NCBI GenBank assembly: GCA_964528575.1
Contig: CAZGTQ010000076.1
Span: 1 to 5,160, forward strand
Length of the DNA: 5,160 nt
Direction of reading: 5' to 3'
Source of the DNA: CAZGTQ01 sp964528575
Lineage (GTDB): Bacteria > Planctomycetota > UBA1135 > GCA-002686595
Below the pieces are notes generated by a model. That model saw nothing but the letters and a program-made list of their open reading frames with translations, had not been told where the DNA came from and made no database searches. The translations under genes were made by a program, and so were the position numbers. Below are positions 1 to 5,160 of this stretch, piece after piece; position 1 is the stretch's first letter, and every line of letters starts with the position of its first letter.

Positions 1-1
1 C

Positions 2-439
2 GACTACAAGGCGCTGCTCACCGCGATCGCGGCGAAGCCGGAGGGCAAGCTCGACGTGAGCGAGGCCCCGGTCGTCGTGTCGGGCGGCCGCGGCCTCAAG
101 GCGCCCGAGCACTTCGCGATGCTCGAGGAGCTCGCCGCCGCGTTCGGCAATGCCGCGGTCGGCGCGAGCCGCGCGGTCGTCGACGCCGGCTGGCGCCCGC
201 ACGCCGAGCAGGTCGGCCAGACCGGCAAGACCGTGTCCCCGCAGCTCTACGTCGCGGTCGGCATCTCGGGCGCGATCCAGCACCTCGCCGGCATGAAGAC
301 CGCGAAGGTCGTCGTCGCGATCAACAAGGACCCCGACGCGCCGATCTTCAAGATCGCCGACTACGGCATCGTCGGCGACGCCTTCGAGATCGTCCCGGCG
401 CTCACCGAAGCGGTGAAAGCGATCCGCGCGCAGGGCTAG
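2..439 (+). CDS. etfA: Electron transfer flavoprotein alpha subunit, C-terminal part (5' end outside window)
   Basis: The reading frame is open from the left edge (first full codon at 2) and gives 145 residues ending in TAG at 437-439. EtfA pairs with EtfB as a soluble FAD/AMP heterodimer that takes electrons from acyl-CoA and other dehydrogenases and passes them to the quinone pool through ETF:quinone oxidoreductase. The visible part is the FAD-binding domain. It has SGGRGLK (fragment residues 27-33), GASRAVVDAGW (54-64), the isoalloxazine-contacting QVGQTGKTVSP (70-80), the LYVAVGISGAIQHLAGM stretch (82-98), and near the end AINKDPDAPIF followed by ADYGIVGD. These match human and bacterial EtfA nearly residue for residue and extend to the normal C-terminus, so the gene looks intact on this side. 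By the usual etfB-etfA order, etfB probably lies to the left, out of view. The GTG at 56 is an internal Val codon, not a start. The family call is near certain. Confidence 0.97.
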   Translation, partial: DYKALLTAIAAKPEGKLDVSEAPVVVSGGRGLKAPEHFAMLEELAAAFGNAAVGASRAVVDAGWRPHAEQVGQTGKTVSPQLYVAVGISGAIQHLAGMKTAKVVVAINKDPDAPIFKIADYGIVGDAFEIVPALTEAVKAIRAQG

Positions 440-466
440 CCCGTCGATCTCGCCTGGGCCCCGCGC

Positions 467-2164
467 ATGAGCCCGACCACGACCCCTCTCGACCGCGCGG
501 TGAGCGACGTGCGCGCGCGCGCGGCCGCGTTCGCGCGCAGCGACCTCGCGTCGCGGATCGCGCTGCTCGAGCGGATCGCGCGCGACACGGCCGCCGTGGC
601 GGACGACTGGGTGCGCGCGTCCTGTGCGGCGAAGGACATCGCGCACGACGCTCCGGTCGCGGCCGAGGAGTGGCTCGGCGGACCGGTCTCCGTGTTGCGC
701 AACGTGCGGCTGTTGCGGCAAAGCCTGCGGACGCTCGCGCGCGGCGGCGTGCGCGCGCTCGTCGAGCCCGTCGCGCGCGAGCGCCGCGGCGAGGCCGTCG
801 CGCGCGTGTTCCCGCTCGGCCCGCGCGACCGGCTGATGCTCCCGGGCTACCGCGCCGACGTGCTCTTCCCTCCGGGGACGACGCGCGAGGCGCTCTTCGA
901 CGCGACCGCCGCCGCGTACAGGCCGGGGCGCGACGAGCGCGGCCGCGTGTGCGCCGTGCTCGGCGCCGGCAACGTCTCGAGCATCGGCCCGATGGACGTG
1001 CTCTCCAAGGCGTTCGTCGAGAACGAGGTCGCGGTGCTCAAGCTGCACCCGGTCAACGACTACCTCGGGCCGCTGCTCGAGCGCGCGCTCTCCGCGCTCG
1101 TCGAGCCGGGCTTCCTGCGCATCGTCGCGGGCGGCGCGGACACCGGCGCGCACCTCGTGCACCACCCCGACGTCGACGCGGTGCACCTGACGGGCTCGCG
1201 CGCCGTGCACGACGCGATCGTGTGGGGCGACGACGCCGAGCGCCGCGCGCCGCGGCTCGACAAGCGCGTCACGAGCGAGCTCGGCTGCGTCACGCCGCTC
1301 GTCCTCGTGCCCGGCGATTGGAGCGAGCGCGAGCTCGCGTTCCAGGCGCAGAACGTCGCGTCGATGCTCGTCAACAACGCGTCGTTCAACTGCAACGCGG
1401 CGAAGCTGCTCGTCACGTCGTCGCGCTGGCCGCAGCGCGAGCGCTTCCTCGAACGGCTCGCCGGCGTGCTCGCGTCGATCGCGCCGCGGCGCGCGTACTA
1501 TCCCGGAGCGGTCGAGCGCTACGAGCGTTTCCTCGGCGCGTATGCCGACGCACGGCAGTACGGCGTGCGGCAGAGCGGCGCGCGCGAGGACGAGCGGCTC
1601 CCGTGGGCGCTCGCGTGCGGGCTCGATCCCGGCGCCGACCAGCTCGCGTTCCGCGAGGAAGCGTGGTGCGGCGTGCTCGCCGAGACGGCGCTCGACGCGG
1701 ACGGCCCGGCGTTCCTCGACGAGGCGACGCGCCTGTGCAACGAGCGCGTCTTCGGCTCGCTCTCGTGCGGCGTCCTCGCGTCGCCGCGCACGCTCGCCGA
1801 GCCCACGGTCGCGCACGCGCTCGAGCGCGCGGCGGACGAGCTGCGCTACGGCGCCGTCGCGATCGGCCCGTGGCCGGCGCTCGCGTACGCCCTCGCCAGC
1901 CCGCCGTGGGGCGCGCACCCGGGCAACACGCTCGCCGACGTCGACAGCGGCATCGGCTTCGTGCACGACACGCTGCTGTTCGATGCGCCCCGCAAGACGA
2001 TCCTCCACGGCCCGTTCGTGCCGTGGCCGAGCCCGCCGTGGCTCGCGACGCACCGCGCGGCGCACCGCGTGGCGGCGCGGCTCGCGCGGCTCGAGGCGAG
2101 CTTCGGCGCGTGGCCGGCCGCGGCGCACCTGGGCGTGGCGGCGGCCTGGGCGGCGCGCGGCTGA
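467..2164 (+). CDS. Aldehyde dehydrogenase superfamily protein (long, atypical form)
   Basis: This 565-residue protein belongs to the NAD(P)-dependent aldehyde dehydrogenase superfamily, which oxidises aldehydes (or in some branches reduces acyl-CoA) through a Cys thioester. A Rossmann-type segment at about 161-200 contains GAGNVSSIGPMDVLSKAF and KLHPVN, with Lys192 in the usual cofactor-contacting place. LTGS is at 241-244. TSELG gives the general base Glu271, followed by Cys274 where most members have Gly. NNASFNCNA gives the catalytic nucleophile Cys309. A degenerate EExF-like motif (EEAWCG) lies near residue 400. The protein is 60-70 residues longer than common ALDHs (about 490), with extra N-terminal sequence and a Pro/Trp-rich C-terminal region (PWPALAYALASPPWG, then GPFVPWPSPPW). 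The gene starts 27 bp after etfA on the same strand, so co-transcription is plausible. No clear Shine-Dalgarno precedes ATG 467, but the only in-frame space upstream is bounded by the etfA stop. Substrate cannot be told; a LuxC-like acyl-CoA reductase role is an alternative. Confidence 0.88.
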   Translation: MSPTTTPLDRAVSDVRARAAAFARSDLASRIALLERIARDTAAVADDWVRASCAAKDIAHDAPVAAEEWLGGPVSVLRNVRLLRQSLRTLARGGVRALVEPVARERRGEAVARVFPLGPRDRLMLPGYRADVLFPPGTTREALFDATAAAYRPGRDERGRVCAVLGAGNVSSIGPMDVLSKAFVENEVAVLKLHPVNDYLGPLLERALSALVEPGFLRIVAGGADTGAHLVHHPDVDAVHLTGSRAVHDAIVWGDDAERRAPRLDKRVTSELGCVTPLVLVPGDWSERELAFQAQNVASMLVNNASFNCNAAKLLVTSSRWPQRERFLERLAGVLASIAPRRAYYPGAVERYERFLGAYADARQYGVRQSGAREDERLPWALACGLDPGADQLAFREEAWCGVLAETALDADGPAFLDEATRLCNERVFGSLSCGVLASPRTLAEPTVAHALERAADELRYGAVAIGPWPALAYALASPPWGAHPGNTLADVDSGIGFVHDTLLFDAPRKTILHGPFVPWPSPPWLATHRAAHRVAARLARLEASFGAWPAAAHLGVAAAWAARG

Positions 2165-2203
2165 GCAGCGCTGCGACGGCACTCGTCGGAGCCGGGGACG
2201 TCG

Positions 2204-2710
2204 CTACCAGCGGTGGTACGCCGGGTGCCCCTCGCGCACCGCGACGAACGTCCCCGTGCACGTCGCCGTGACCTTGCCGCCGGACTCGAGCGTGCCCTCG
2301 ACCACCGCGCGGTCGCCTTGCGACTCGACGACGCGCGCGCGCAGGCGCAGCGGGCGATCGGTCGGCGTCGGCCGCTTCAGCCGGATCGTGTACTCGGCGG
2401 TCACGGTGCAGGGAGGCGTGGTCGCGCCCGCGGCCTGCATCAGGTGGTGCGCCGCGGTCCAGTTGCAGTGGCAGTCGAGCAGCGCTCCGCAGATGCCGCC
2501 GTTGAGCACGTTGTCGAACGCCTCGTGATGCGGCTGCGGGGTCCAGTCGCAGACGACCTCGACGCCGTCGCCAGCCGCGTCGCCAGCCCCGTCGCCGTCC
2601 AGGTCCCCGCGGACGAAGCTCTTGATGCGCAGCCCCTTCTCGTTGGCGGGACCGCAGCCGAAGCAGCGGTTGTGGGGCGCGAACCGGTCCTGCAGGCTCT
2701 GCTCGCTCAT
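2204..2710 (-). CDS. PaaI-family hotdog-fold thioesterase
   Basis: From the ATG at 2710 this is 168 residues, ending in TAG (2206-2204). It opens with a segment typical of one PaaI-like subfamily, RFAPHNRCFGCGPANEKGLRI (residues 9-29, split here as RFAPHNRCFG and CGPANEKGLRI). The hotdog core follows, with NVLNGGICGALLDCHCNW around the central helix (67-84); Asp79 is the likely acid/base. The TVTAEYTIRLKRPTP strand and a C-terminal beta strand pair come next. Such proteins hydrolyse acyl-CoA thioesters as cytoplasmic dimers or tetramers; the substrate here is unknown. The loop at 35-49 is a Gly/Asp/Ala-rich insertion encoded by a 12-bp tandem repeat. The ATG was chosen because family members usually begin just before this segment. 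A TTG at 2743 is an alternative adding 11 residues, and it has a GGAG at good spacing. The gene converges on the aldehyde dehydrogenase gene across 39 bp and diverges from the metal repressor gene. Confidence 0.9.
   Translation of the reverse strand: MSEQSLQDRFAPHNRCFGCGPANEKGLRIKSFVRGDLDGDGAGDAAGDGVEVVCDWTPQPHHEAFDNVLNGGICGALLDCHCNWTAAHHLMQAAGATTPPCTVTAEYTIRLKRPTPTDRPLRLRARVVESQGDRAVVEGTLESGGKVTATCTGTFVAVREGHPAYHRW
2567..2608. repeat. 12-bp in-frame tandem repeat inside the thioesterase gene (three units plus a partial one)
   Basis: On the + strand the units are gtcgccagccgc (2567-2578), gtcgccagcccc (2579-2590) and gtcgccgtccag (2591-2602), then gtcccc (2603-2608). Units 1 and 2 match at 11 of 12 bases; unit 3 shares the first six. 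Read on the minus strand they encode LDGD-GAGD-AAGD, so unit gain or loss would keep the frame and only change the length of a surface loop. Replication slippage is the likely origin. Confidence 0.75.
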
Positions 2711-2751
2711 CGCGAGGCGAAGTCTACCGGGGAACGTCTGCAAGAGCTTGG

Positions 2752-2755
2752 CTCC
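2752..2755 (-). promoter_or_regulatory. Possible ribosome binding site for an alternative TTG start of the thioesterase
   Basis: On the minus strand GGAG lies 8 nt before a TTG at 2743-2741 that is in frame with the thioesterase and would add MQTFPGRLRLA before the ATG. The ATG at 2710 has no purine-rich motif in front of it (cttcgcctcgcg). The ribosome-binding signal therefore favours TTG, while family length favours ATG. This is weak evidence either way. Confidence 0.3.
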
Positions 2756-2758
2756 GCC

Positions 2759-2786
2759 GGCCGACTCGTCTGGCCGGCTCGTCTGG
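2759..2786. repeat. Overlapping 15-bp direct repeat (13-bp period) upstream of the metal repressor gene
   Basis: GGCCGACTCGTCTGG (2759-2773) and GGCCGGCTCGTCTGG (2772-2786) match at 14 of 15 positions and overlap by two bases. A shorter echo, GTCTGG, recurs at 2795-2800 inside the inverted repeat, so GTCTGG appears at 2768, 2781 and 2795 (steps of 13 and 14 bp). The array lies where the -35 region of the repressor promoter should be. It may be a small tandem duplication or a second protein-binding site. Confidence 0.6.
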
Positions 2787-2790
2787 TCGA

Positions 2791-2796
2791 TATAGT
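2791..2796 (+). promoter_or_regulatory. Candidate -10 element of the repressor-transporter operon
   Basis: TATAGT differs from the TATAAT consensus at one base and sits in the only AT-containing patch of this GC-rich intergenic region. A start about 7 bp downstream would give a leader of roughly 24 nt before ATG 2827. No good -35 hexamer is visible 16-18 bp upstream (gtctgg is the nearest candidate), so the call rests on the -10 match and its overlap with the inverted repeat. Confidence 0.4.
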
Positions 2797-2808
2797 CTGG
2801 GGGACTAT
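2792..2808. promoter_or_regulatory. Putative operator for the CsoR/RcnR-family repressor
   Basis: ATAGTC-TGGGG-GACTAT is a perfect inverted repeat with 6-bp arms and a 5-bp G-rich centre, ending 18 bp before the repressor ATG. Known RcnR-type operators have short inverted A/T-containing ends around a G or C tract (the E. coli RcnR site is described as TACT-G6-N-AGTA), and TAGTC-TGGGGG-ACTA has the same architecture. It overlaps the candidate -10 hexamer and the expected transcription start, so a bound repressor would block polymerase. The match is by form and position; binding is inferred. Confidence 0.65.
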
Positions 2809-2826
2809 GCTACCCTCGCCCGTCTC

Positions 2827-3117
2827 ATGGCCCACATCGAGCGCGACCGCCGCAAGCTGATCGGACGGATCAACCGGATGATCGGGCAGCTCGAGGCGAT
2901 CAAGGAGCTGCTCTCGGGGGACGACGACGAGGCTGCGGACGAGCGCTGCTACGAGGTCATGCGCCAGCTCGCCTCGATCAAGGGCGCGCACCGCGGGCTG
3001 ATGGCGGCCTACCTCGAGGGCTTCGTCTCCGACCACATGAAGATGGCCGCCCAGGACGGGACGATCGAGGAGTTCGCAGACGAGCTCATCGACATCGTGC
3101 GCTCGTTCCAGAGCTAG
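2827..3117 (+). CDS. CsoR/RcnR-family metal-sensing transcriptional repressor (DmeR/RcnR-like)
   Basis: This 96-residue all-helical regulator fits the DUF156 (CsoR/RcnR/FrmR) family, whose tetramers repress efflux or detoxification genes until metal or formaldehyde binds. The start at ATG 2827 is supported by His3, which aligns with the N-terminal metal ligand His3 of E. coli RcnR without gaps through RINRMIGQLEAI (residues 14-25, DNA-contacting helix 1). Cys41 aligns with RcnR Cys35 and His70 with RcnR His64. The RcnR His60 position is Phe66, so the H-C-H-H set reads H-C-F-H, and an extra His55 sits in GAHRGLM. The loop before Cys41 (SGDDDEAADER) is six residues longer than in RcnR and acidic. 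The gene has no strong Shine-Dalgarno. It lies 18 bp after a G-tract inverted repeat, probably its own operator, and 11 bp before a CDF exporter gene, so autoregulated operon control is likely. Metal specificity (Ni/Co, Zn or other) is not settled by sequence. Confidence 0.9.
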   Translation: MAHIERDRRKLIGRINRMIGQLEAIKELLSGDDDEAADERCYEVMRQLASIKGAHRGLMAAYLEGFVSDHMKMAAQDGTIEEFADELIDIVRSFQS

Positions 3118-3128
3118 CTCGGACTGGC

Positions 3129-4115
3129 ATGACTCCCGAAGACTGCACCCCGCGGCACGAACCGCTCCCGATCGCCCACGGGCCGGGCCACGACCACGCG
3201 CACGACATCGGCCACGGCCACGTCCACGCGCACGGCCGCGGCCTGCACCGCCCCCGCCAGCGGCGCGCGCTCCTGCTCTGCATCGCGCTGACCGTCGCGA
3301 TGATGGCCGGCGAGATCGCGGGCAGCCTGTGGACCGGGAGCCTGATGCTGCTCTCCGACGCGGCGCACATGCTCTCGCACGCGCTCGCCCTGTCGGTCAG
3401 CTACGTCGCGCTGCGCCTGGCGACGCGCGATCGGCACGTGCGCTCGCACTTCGGGATGTACCGCACCGAGATCCTCGGCGCGTTCCTGAACGGCCTGGGC
3501 GTGCTCGCGTTCACCGCCTTCATCCTCTACGAGGCGTTCGAGCGGCTGCAGATCGAGACGCCGATCCTGGGCGGCGAGATGACGCTGATCGCCGTGCTCG
3601 GCCTCGTGACGAACGTCGTCACCGCCGTGATCCTCGCGCGCGCGGGCACGCACGACCTCAACACGCGCAGCGCGTACCTGCACATGCTCGGCGACACGCT
3701 CTCGTCGGTCGCGATCGTGGCCGGCGGCGGCGTCCTGTGGGCGACCGGCTGGAACTGGATCGACCCGGTGCTCAGCGTGCTCGTCGCGATCGTGATCTTC
3801 GTGTGGGGCTTCGGGCTGTTGCGCGAATCGACCGCGATCCTCCTCGAGTTCGCGCCGGCCGGCGCCGATCCCGACACCGTGCGCCAGGCTCTGATCGACG
3901 GCGTCCCCGCGATCCTCGACGTGCACGACATGCACGTCTGGGAGATCACGTCCGGCTACGTCTGCATGACGGCGCACGTCGTCGTCGACGACTGTCGCAT
4001 CTCTGAAACGGGCGACGTCCACGCCGCGATCGCCGCGCTCGTGCGCGAGCGCTTCCACGTCGGCCACGTGACGCTCCAGCTCGAGTCGCCGGTGGCGCCT
4101 GCAGCCCCGGCATAG
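3129..4115 (+). CDS. Cation diffusion facilitator (CDF) metal efflux transporter, CzcD/DmeF-like
   Basis: This 328-residue inner-membrane protein is expected to export divalent metal in exchange for protons as a dimer. The cytosolic N-terminus (1-42) has ten His, including HDHAHDIGHGHVHAHG (21-36), a common metal-collecting tail. Six membrane helices follow at about 47-67, 72-96, 112-134, 150-172, 183-205 and 210-231, then a cytosolic domain to about 320. The TM5 site is His185-x3-Asp189 (HMLGD), normal for Zn-type CDFs. The TM2 site is His80-x3-His84 (SDAAHMLSH) instead of the usual His-x3-Asp. The C-terminal domain contains VHDMHVWEITSGYVCMTAHV, with His266, His269 and His283 as likely metal ligands. 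The backbone around YRTEILGAFLNG resembles CzcD, whereas the HxxxH pair recalls Co/Ni-exporting DmeF. GGA lies 5 nt before the ATG, and the start is 11 bp after the repressor stop, so the two genes are almost surely one operon. The family is certain; the metal is not. Confidence 0.95.
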   Translation: MTPEDCTPRHEPLPIAHGPGHDHAHDIGHGHVHAHGRGLHRPRQRRALLLCIALTVAMMAGEIAGSLWTGSLMLLSDAAHMLSHALALSVSYVALRLATRDRHVRSHFGMYRTEILGAFLNGLGVLAFTAFILYEAFERLQIETPILGGEMTLIAVLGLVTNVVTAVILARAGTHDLNTRSAYLHMLGDTLSSVAIVAGGGVLWATGWNWIDPVLSVLVAIVIFVWGFGLLRESTAILLEFAPAGADPDTVRQALIDGVPAILDVHDMHVWEITSGYVCMTAHVVVDDCRISETGDVHAAIAALVRERFHVGHVTLQLESPVAPAAPA

Positions 4116-4137
4116 GCTGAGATGGGATGAGAGGCTC

Positions 4138-5160
4138 TCAACGCACGTACGGCGCGAGCGCGTCCGCCAAGTACTCCGCGACGAGCGCGTTCGCCACGCC
4201 GTTCGGGTGTCGGTCGTGCGCGTGCGCGTGCAGCGCGGCCGCGTCGCGGCCCTCGAGCGCCGGGAACAGGTCGACGAACGGGAGCTCGAGCTCCGCGCAG
4301 AGCGCGCCCATCCGCTCGTGCGCCGCGCGGTGCGGATAGTGCGCGTCGAGCGAGCCGAGATGCGGGTACATCGCGCCGACGAGCCGGAAGCCCTCGCGGT
4401 CGGCGACGGCGCGCGCGCGGGCGAGCGACGTGCGCACCATCGCGAGCCCCGGCGAGCCCTCCGACCAGTCCTCCCGGTAATGGCGCAGCGCGGCGCGTCC
4501 CGCGAGCCGCTCGTGCACGTGGTGGCACGCGAGGTCGGCGAGTCGCGAGACCCGGCGCACCGCCCGCGCACGCCGGCGCGCCGGCGTCATCCCCTCGTCT
4601 CCGTCCCAGATGCCCGACGTCAGCCCGAGCCGCTCGATCCAGCGCAGCTCCCACGCCGGCTCCCGCTCCGCCGGCCGCGGCGCGTCGCGGTCCTCGCCCG
4701 ACGCGTCGTTGACGTACGCGCACAGCAGCACGAGGTCGGGCTCCAGGCCGGGCGCGAAGTGCTCGAGCAGCGCGGCCTCCTGGAGCGTGTTGTACGCCCA
4801 GACGCCCCAGTTCAGGACCTCGACCGGTCGCGCCGTCCCCCGCGCCGCAAGCGCGCGCTCGAGCAGGTACGGATACGTCTCCTCGCGCGCGATCGCCGTG
4901 CCGTAGGTGAACGAGTCGCCGACCACGGCGATCCGGAACGTGCCCGCGGGCTTGCGGACGGGGTACGGGCGATCGCGGAAACCGTGCTCGTTGATCCGGT
5001 ACTCGACGACACGCTCGGGCTCGCCCCGAGCGCCGGGATAGACGCCGCGCACGACCGCGCCGGGCCGCGGGAGGTAGCGCACGTCGGCGATCTCGTGCGC
5101 CGGCACCGCGCGACCGGGCGCGGGGCTCTTGCCGCGGGCCGGGAGCGCGAGCCCCAGCGC
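4138..5160 (-). CDS. SGNH/GDSL-type hydrolase, 5' end outside window
   Basis: The frame runs from beyond the right edge to TGA at 4140-4138. Numbering from a GTG at 5106 gives 322 residues with the SGNH blocks in order: VGDSFTYG (nucleophile Ser65), NWGVWAYNTLQ (oxyanion Gly101), YVND (Asn133), and a C-terminal HDRHPNG with Asp298 and His300. This family covers lipases, esterases and carbohydrate O-deacetylases. An upstream module reading VRYLPRPGAVVRG, then INEHGFRDRPYP, is typical of bacterial SGNH proteins that carry an N-terminal membrane anchor. The frame stays open for 18 codons before the GTG and reads ALGLALPARGKSPAPGRAV, which looks like the end of a hydrophobic anchor or signal, so the true start is probably beyond the window and GTG 5106 is internal. 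It converges on the transporter gene across 22 bp and has no evident link to metal efflux. Substrate is unknown; envelope polysaccharide deacetylation is one possibility. Confidence 0.88.
   Translation of the reverse strand, partial: ALGLALPARGKSPAPGRAVPAHEIADVRYLPRPGAVVRGVYPGARGEPERVVEYRINEHGFRDRPYPVRKPAGTFRIAVVGDSFTYGTAIAREETYPYLLERALAARGTARPVEVLNWGVWAYNTLQEAALLEHFAPGLEPDLVLLCAYVNDASGEDRDAPRPAEREPAWELRWIERLGLTSGIWDGDEGMTPARRRARAVRRVSRLADLACHHVHERLAGRAALRHYREDWSEGSPGLAMVRTSLARARAVADREGFRLVGAMYPHLGSLDAHYPHRAAHERMGALCAELELPFVDLFPALEGRDAAALHAHAHDRHPNGVANALVAEYLADALAPYVR

Noticed and set aside
507..523. Alternating purine-pyrimidine run (ACGTGCGCGCGCGCGCG), and a similar 18-bp run at 4215-4232, considered as Z-DNA-forming signals
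   Set aside because: Both are inside coding sequence and are explained by Arg/Ala codons (507-523) and by the His-Ala-His-Ala stretch of the hydrolase (4215-4232) in GC-rich DNA.
2165..2174. Perfect palindrome GCAGCGCTGC in the gap after the aldehyde dehydrogenase stop, considered as a terminator
   Set aside because: It has no loop, is short, and no T-run follows on either strand. It is expected by chance at this base composition.
2205..2218. Small inverted repeat TACCA-GCGG-TGGTA at the thioesterase stop codon
   Set aside because: It is only a 5-bp stem inside the last codons, with no poly-T tail; there is nothing to distinguish it from coincidence.
1413..2261. Minus-strand open frame (282 codons) antisense to the aldehyde dehydrogenase gene
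   Set aside because: Nearly all Arg/Ala/Pro/Ser with no domain signature; it is explained by the rarity of stop codons in GC-rich DNA.
670..2271. Long open frame (533 codons, + strand) overlapping the aldehyde dehydrogenase gene in another frame
   Set aside because: Its translation is almost entirely Arg/Ala/Pro, as expected of an off-frame reading of GC-rich coding DNA. It has no recognisable motif, whereas the overlapping frame carries full ALDH motifs.
3994..4115. Possible frameshift or unusual end at the transporter C-terminus (VAPAAPA)
   Set aside because: The CDF C-terminal domain is complete through the final beta strand (HVTLQLE), so the short Ala/Pro tail is ordinary.
4128..4140. 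Inverted repeat TGAGAG-G-CTCTCA between the convergent transporter and hydrolase genes, considered as a bidirectional terminator
   Set aside because: A one-base loop leaves at most a 4-5 bp usable stem, there is no T-tract, and it overlaps the hydrolase stop codon. Support is too weak.
3114..4571. Long open frame on the minus strand (485 codons) spanning the transporter and part of the hydrolase gene
   Set aside because: Composition is low-complexity Arg/Asp/His/Val, it crosses two clearly real genes, and it has no family motif. It is a shadow frame.

Overview
This is a high-GC window (about 70% or more by eye, with strongly G/C-biased third codon positions). It carries six protein-coding genes packed with little spacing, and two of them run off the edges. 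I see no rRNA, tRNA, insertion sequence, CRISPR array or phage gene. The gene content fits an aerobic, GC-rich bacterium of the myxobacterial/deltaproteobacterial or related soil type: an electron-transfer flavoprotein, an atypical long aldehyde dehydrogenase, a PaaI-like thioesterase, a metal-sensing repressor with a cation-efflux transporter, and an SGNH hydrolase. Composition and gene types alone do not fix the phylum.

Layout. Positions 2-439 (+) hold the FAD-binding C-terminal part of the electron transfer flavoprotein alpha subunit (etfA). After a 27-bp gap, 467-2164 (+) encodes a 565-residue aldehyde dehydrogenase superfamily protein with the expected Cys and Glu catalytic residues. It converges across a 39-bp gap on a PaaI-type hotdog thioesterase at 2204-2710 (-), which contains a small in-frame 12-bp tandem repeat. 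The 116-bp gap 2711-2826 is the only sizeable regulatory region. It separates the thioesterase from a divergent two-gene metal-resistance operon: a CsoR/RcnR-family repressor (2827-3117, +) and, 11 bp later, a CDF-family metal efflux transporter (3129-4115, +) with a His-rich N-terminus. The last gene, 4138-5160 (-), is an SGNH/GDSL hydrolase that converges on the transporter and continues past the right edge.

How the genes work together. The clearest functional unit is the repressor-transporter pair. Just upstream of the repressor is a 17-bp inverted repeat, ATAGTC-TGGGG-GACTAT, built like the G-tract operators of RcnR/CsoR proteins, and it overlaps a TATAGT -10-like hexamer. The simplest model is an autoregulated operon in which metal binding releases the repressor and induces efflux, resembling the dmeR-dmeF (Co/Ni) arrangement of rhizobia and Agrobacterium. 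Two deviations deserve attention. The repressor has Phe at the position of one RcnR metal-ligand His, plus a six-residue acidic extension before its ligand Cys. The transporter has His-x3-His in TM2 where Zn-type CDFs have His-x3-Asp. I found no evidence of a wholly new system; the interest lies in this variant metal sensor/exporter pair and its control region.
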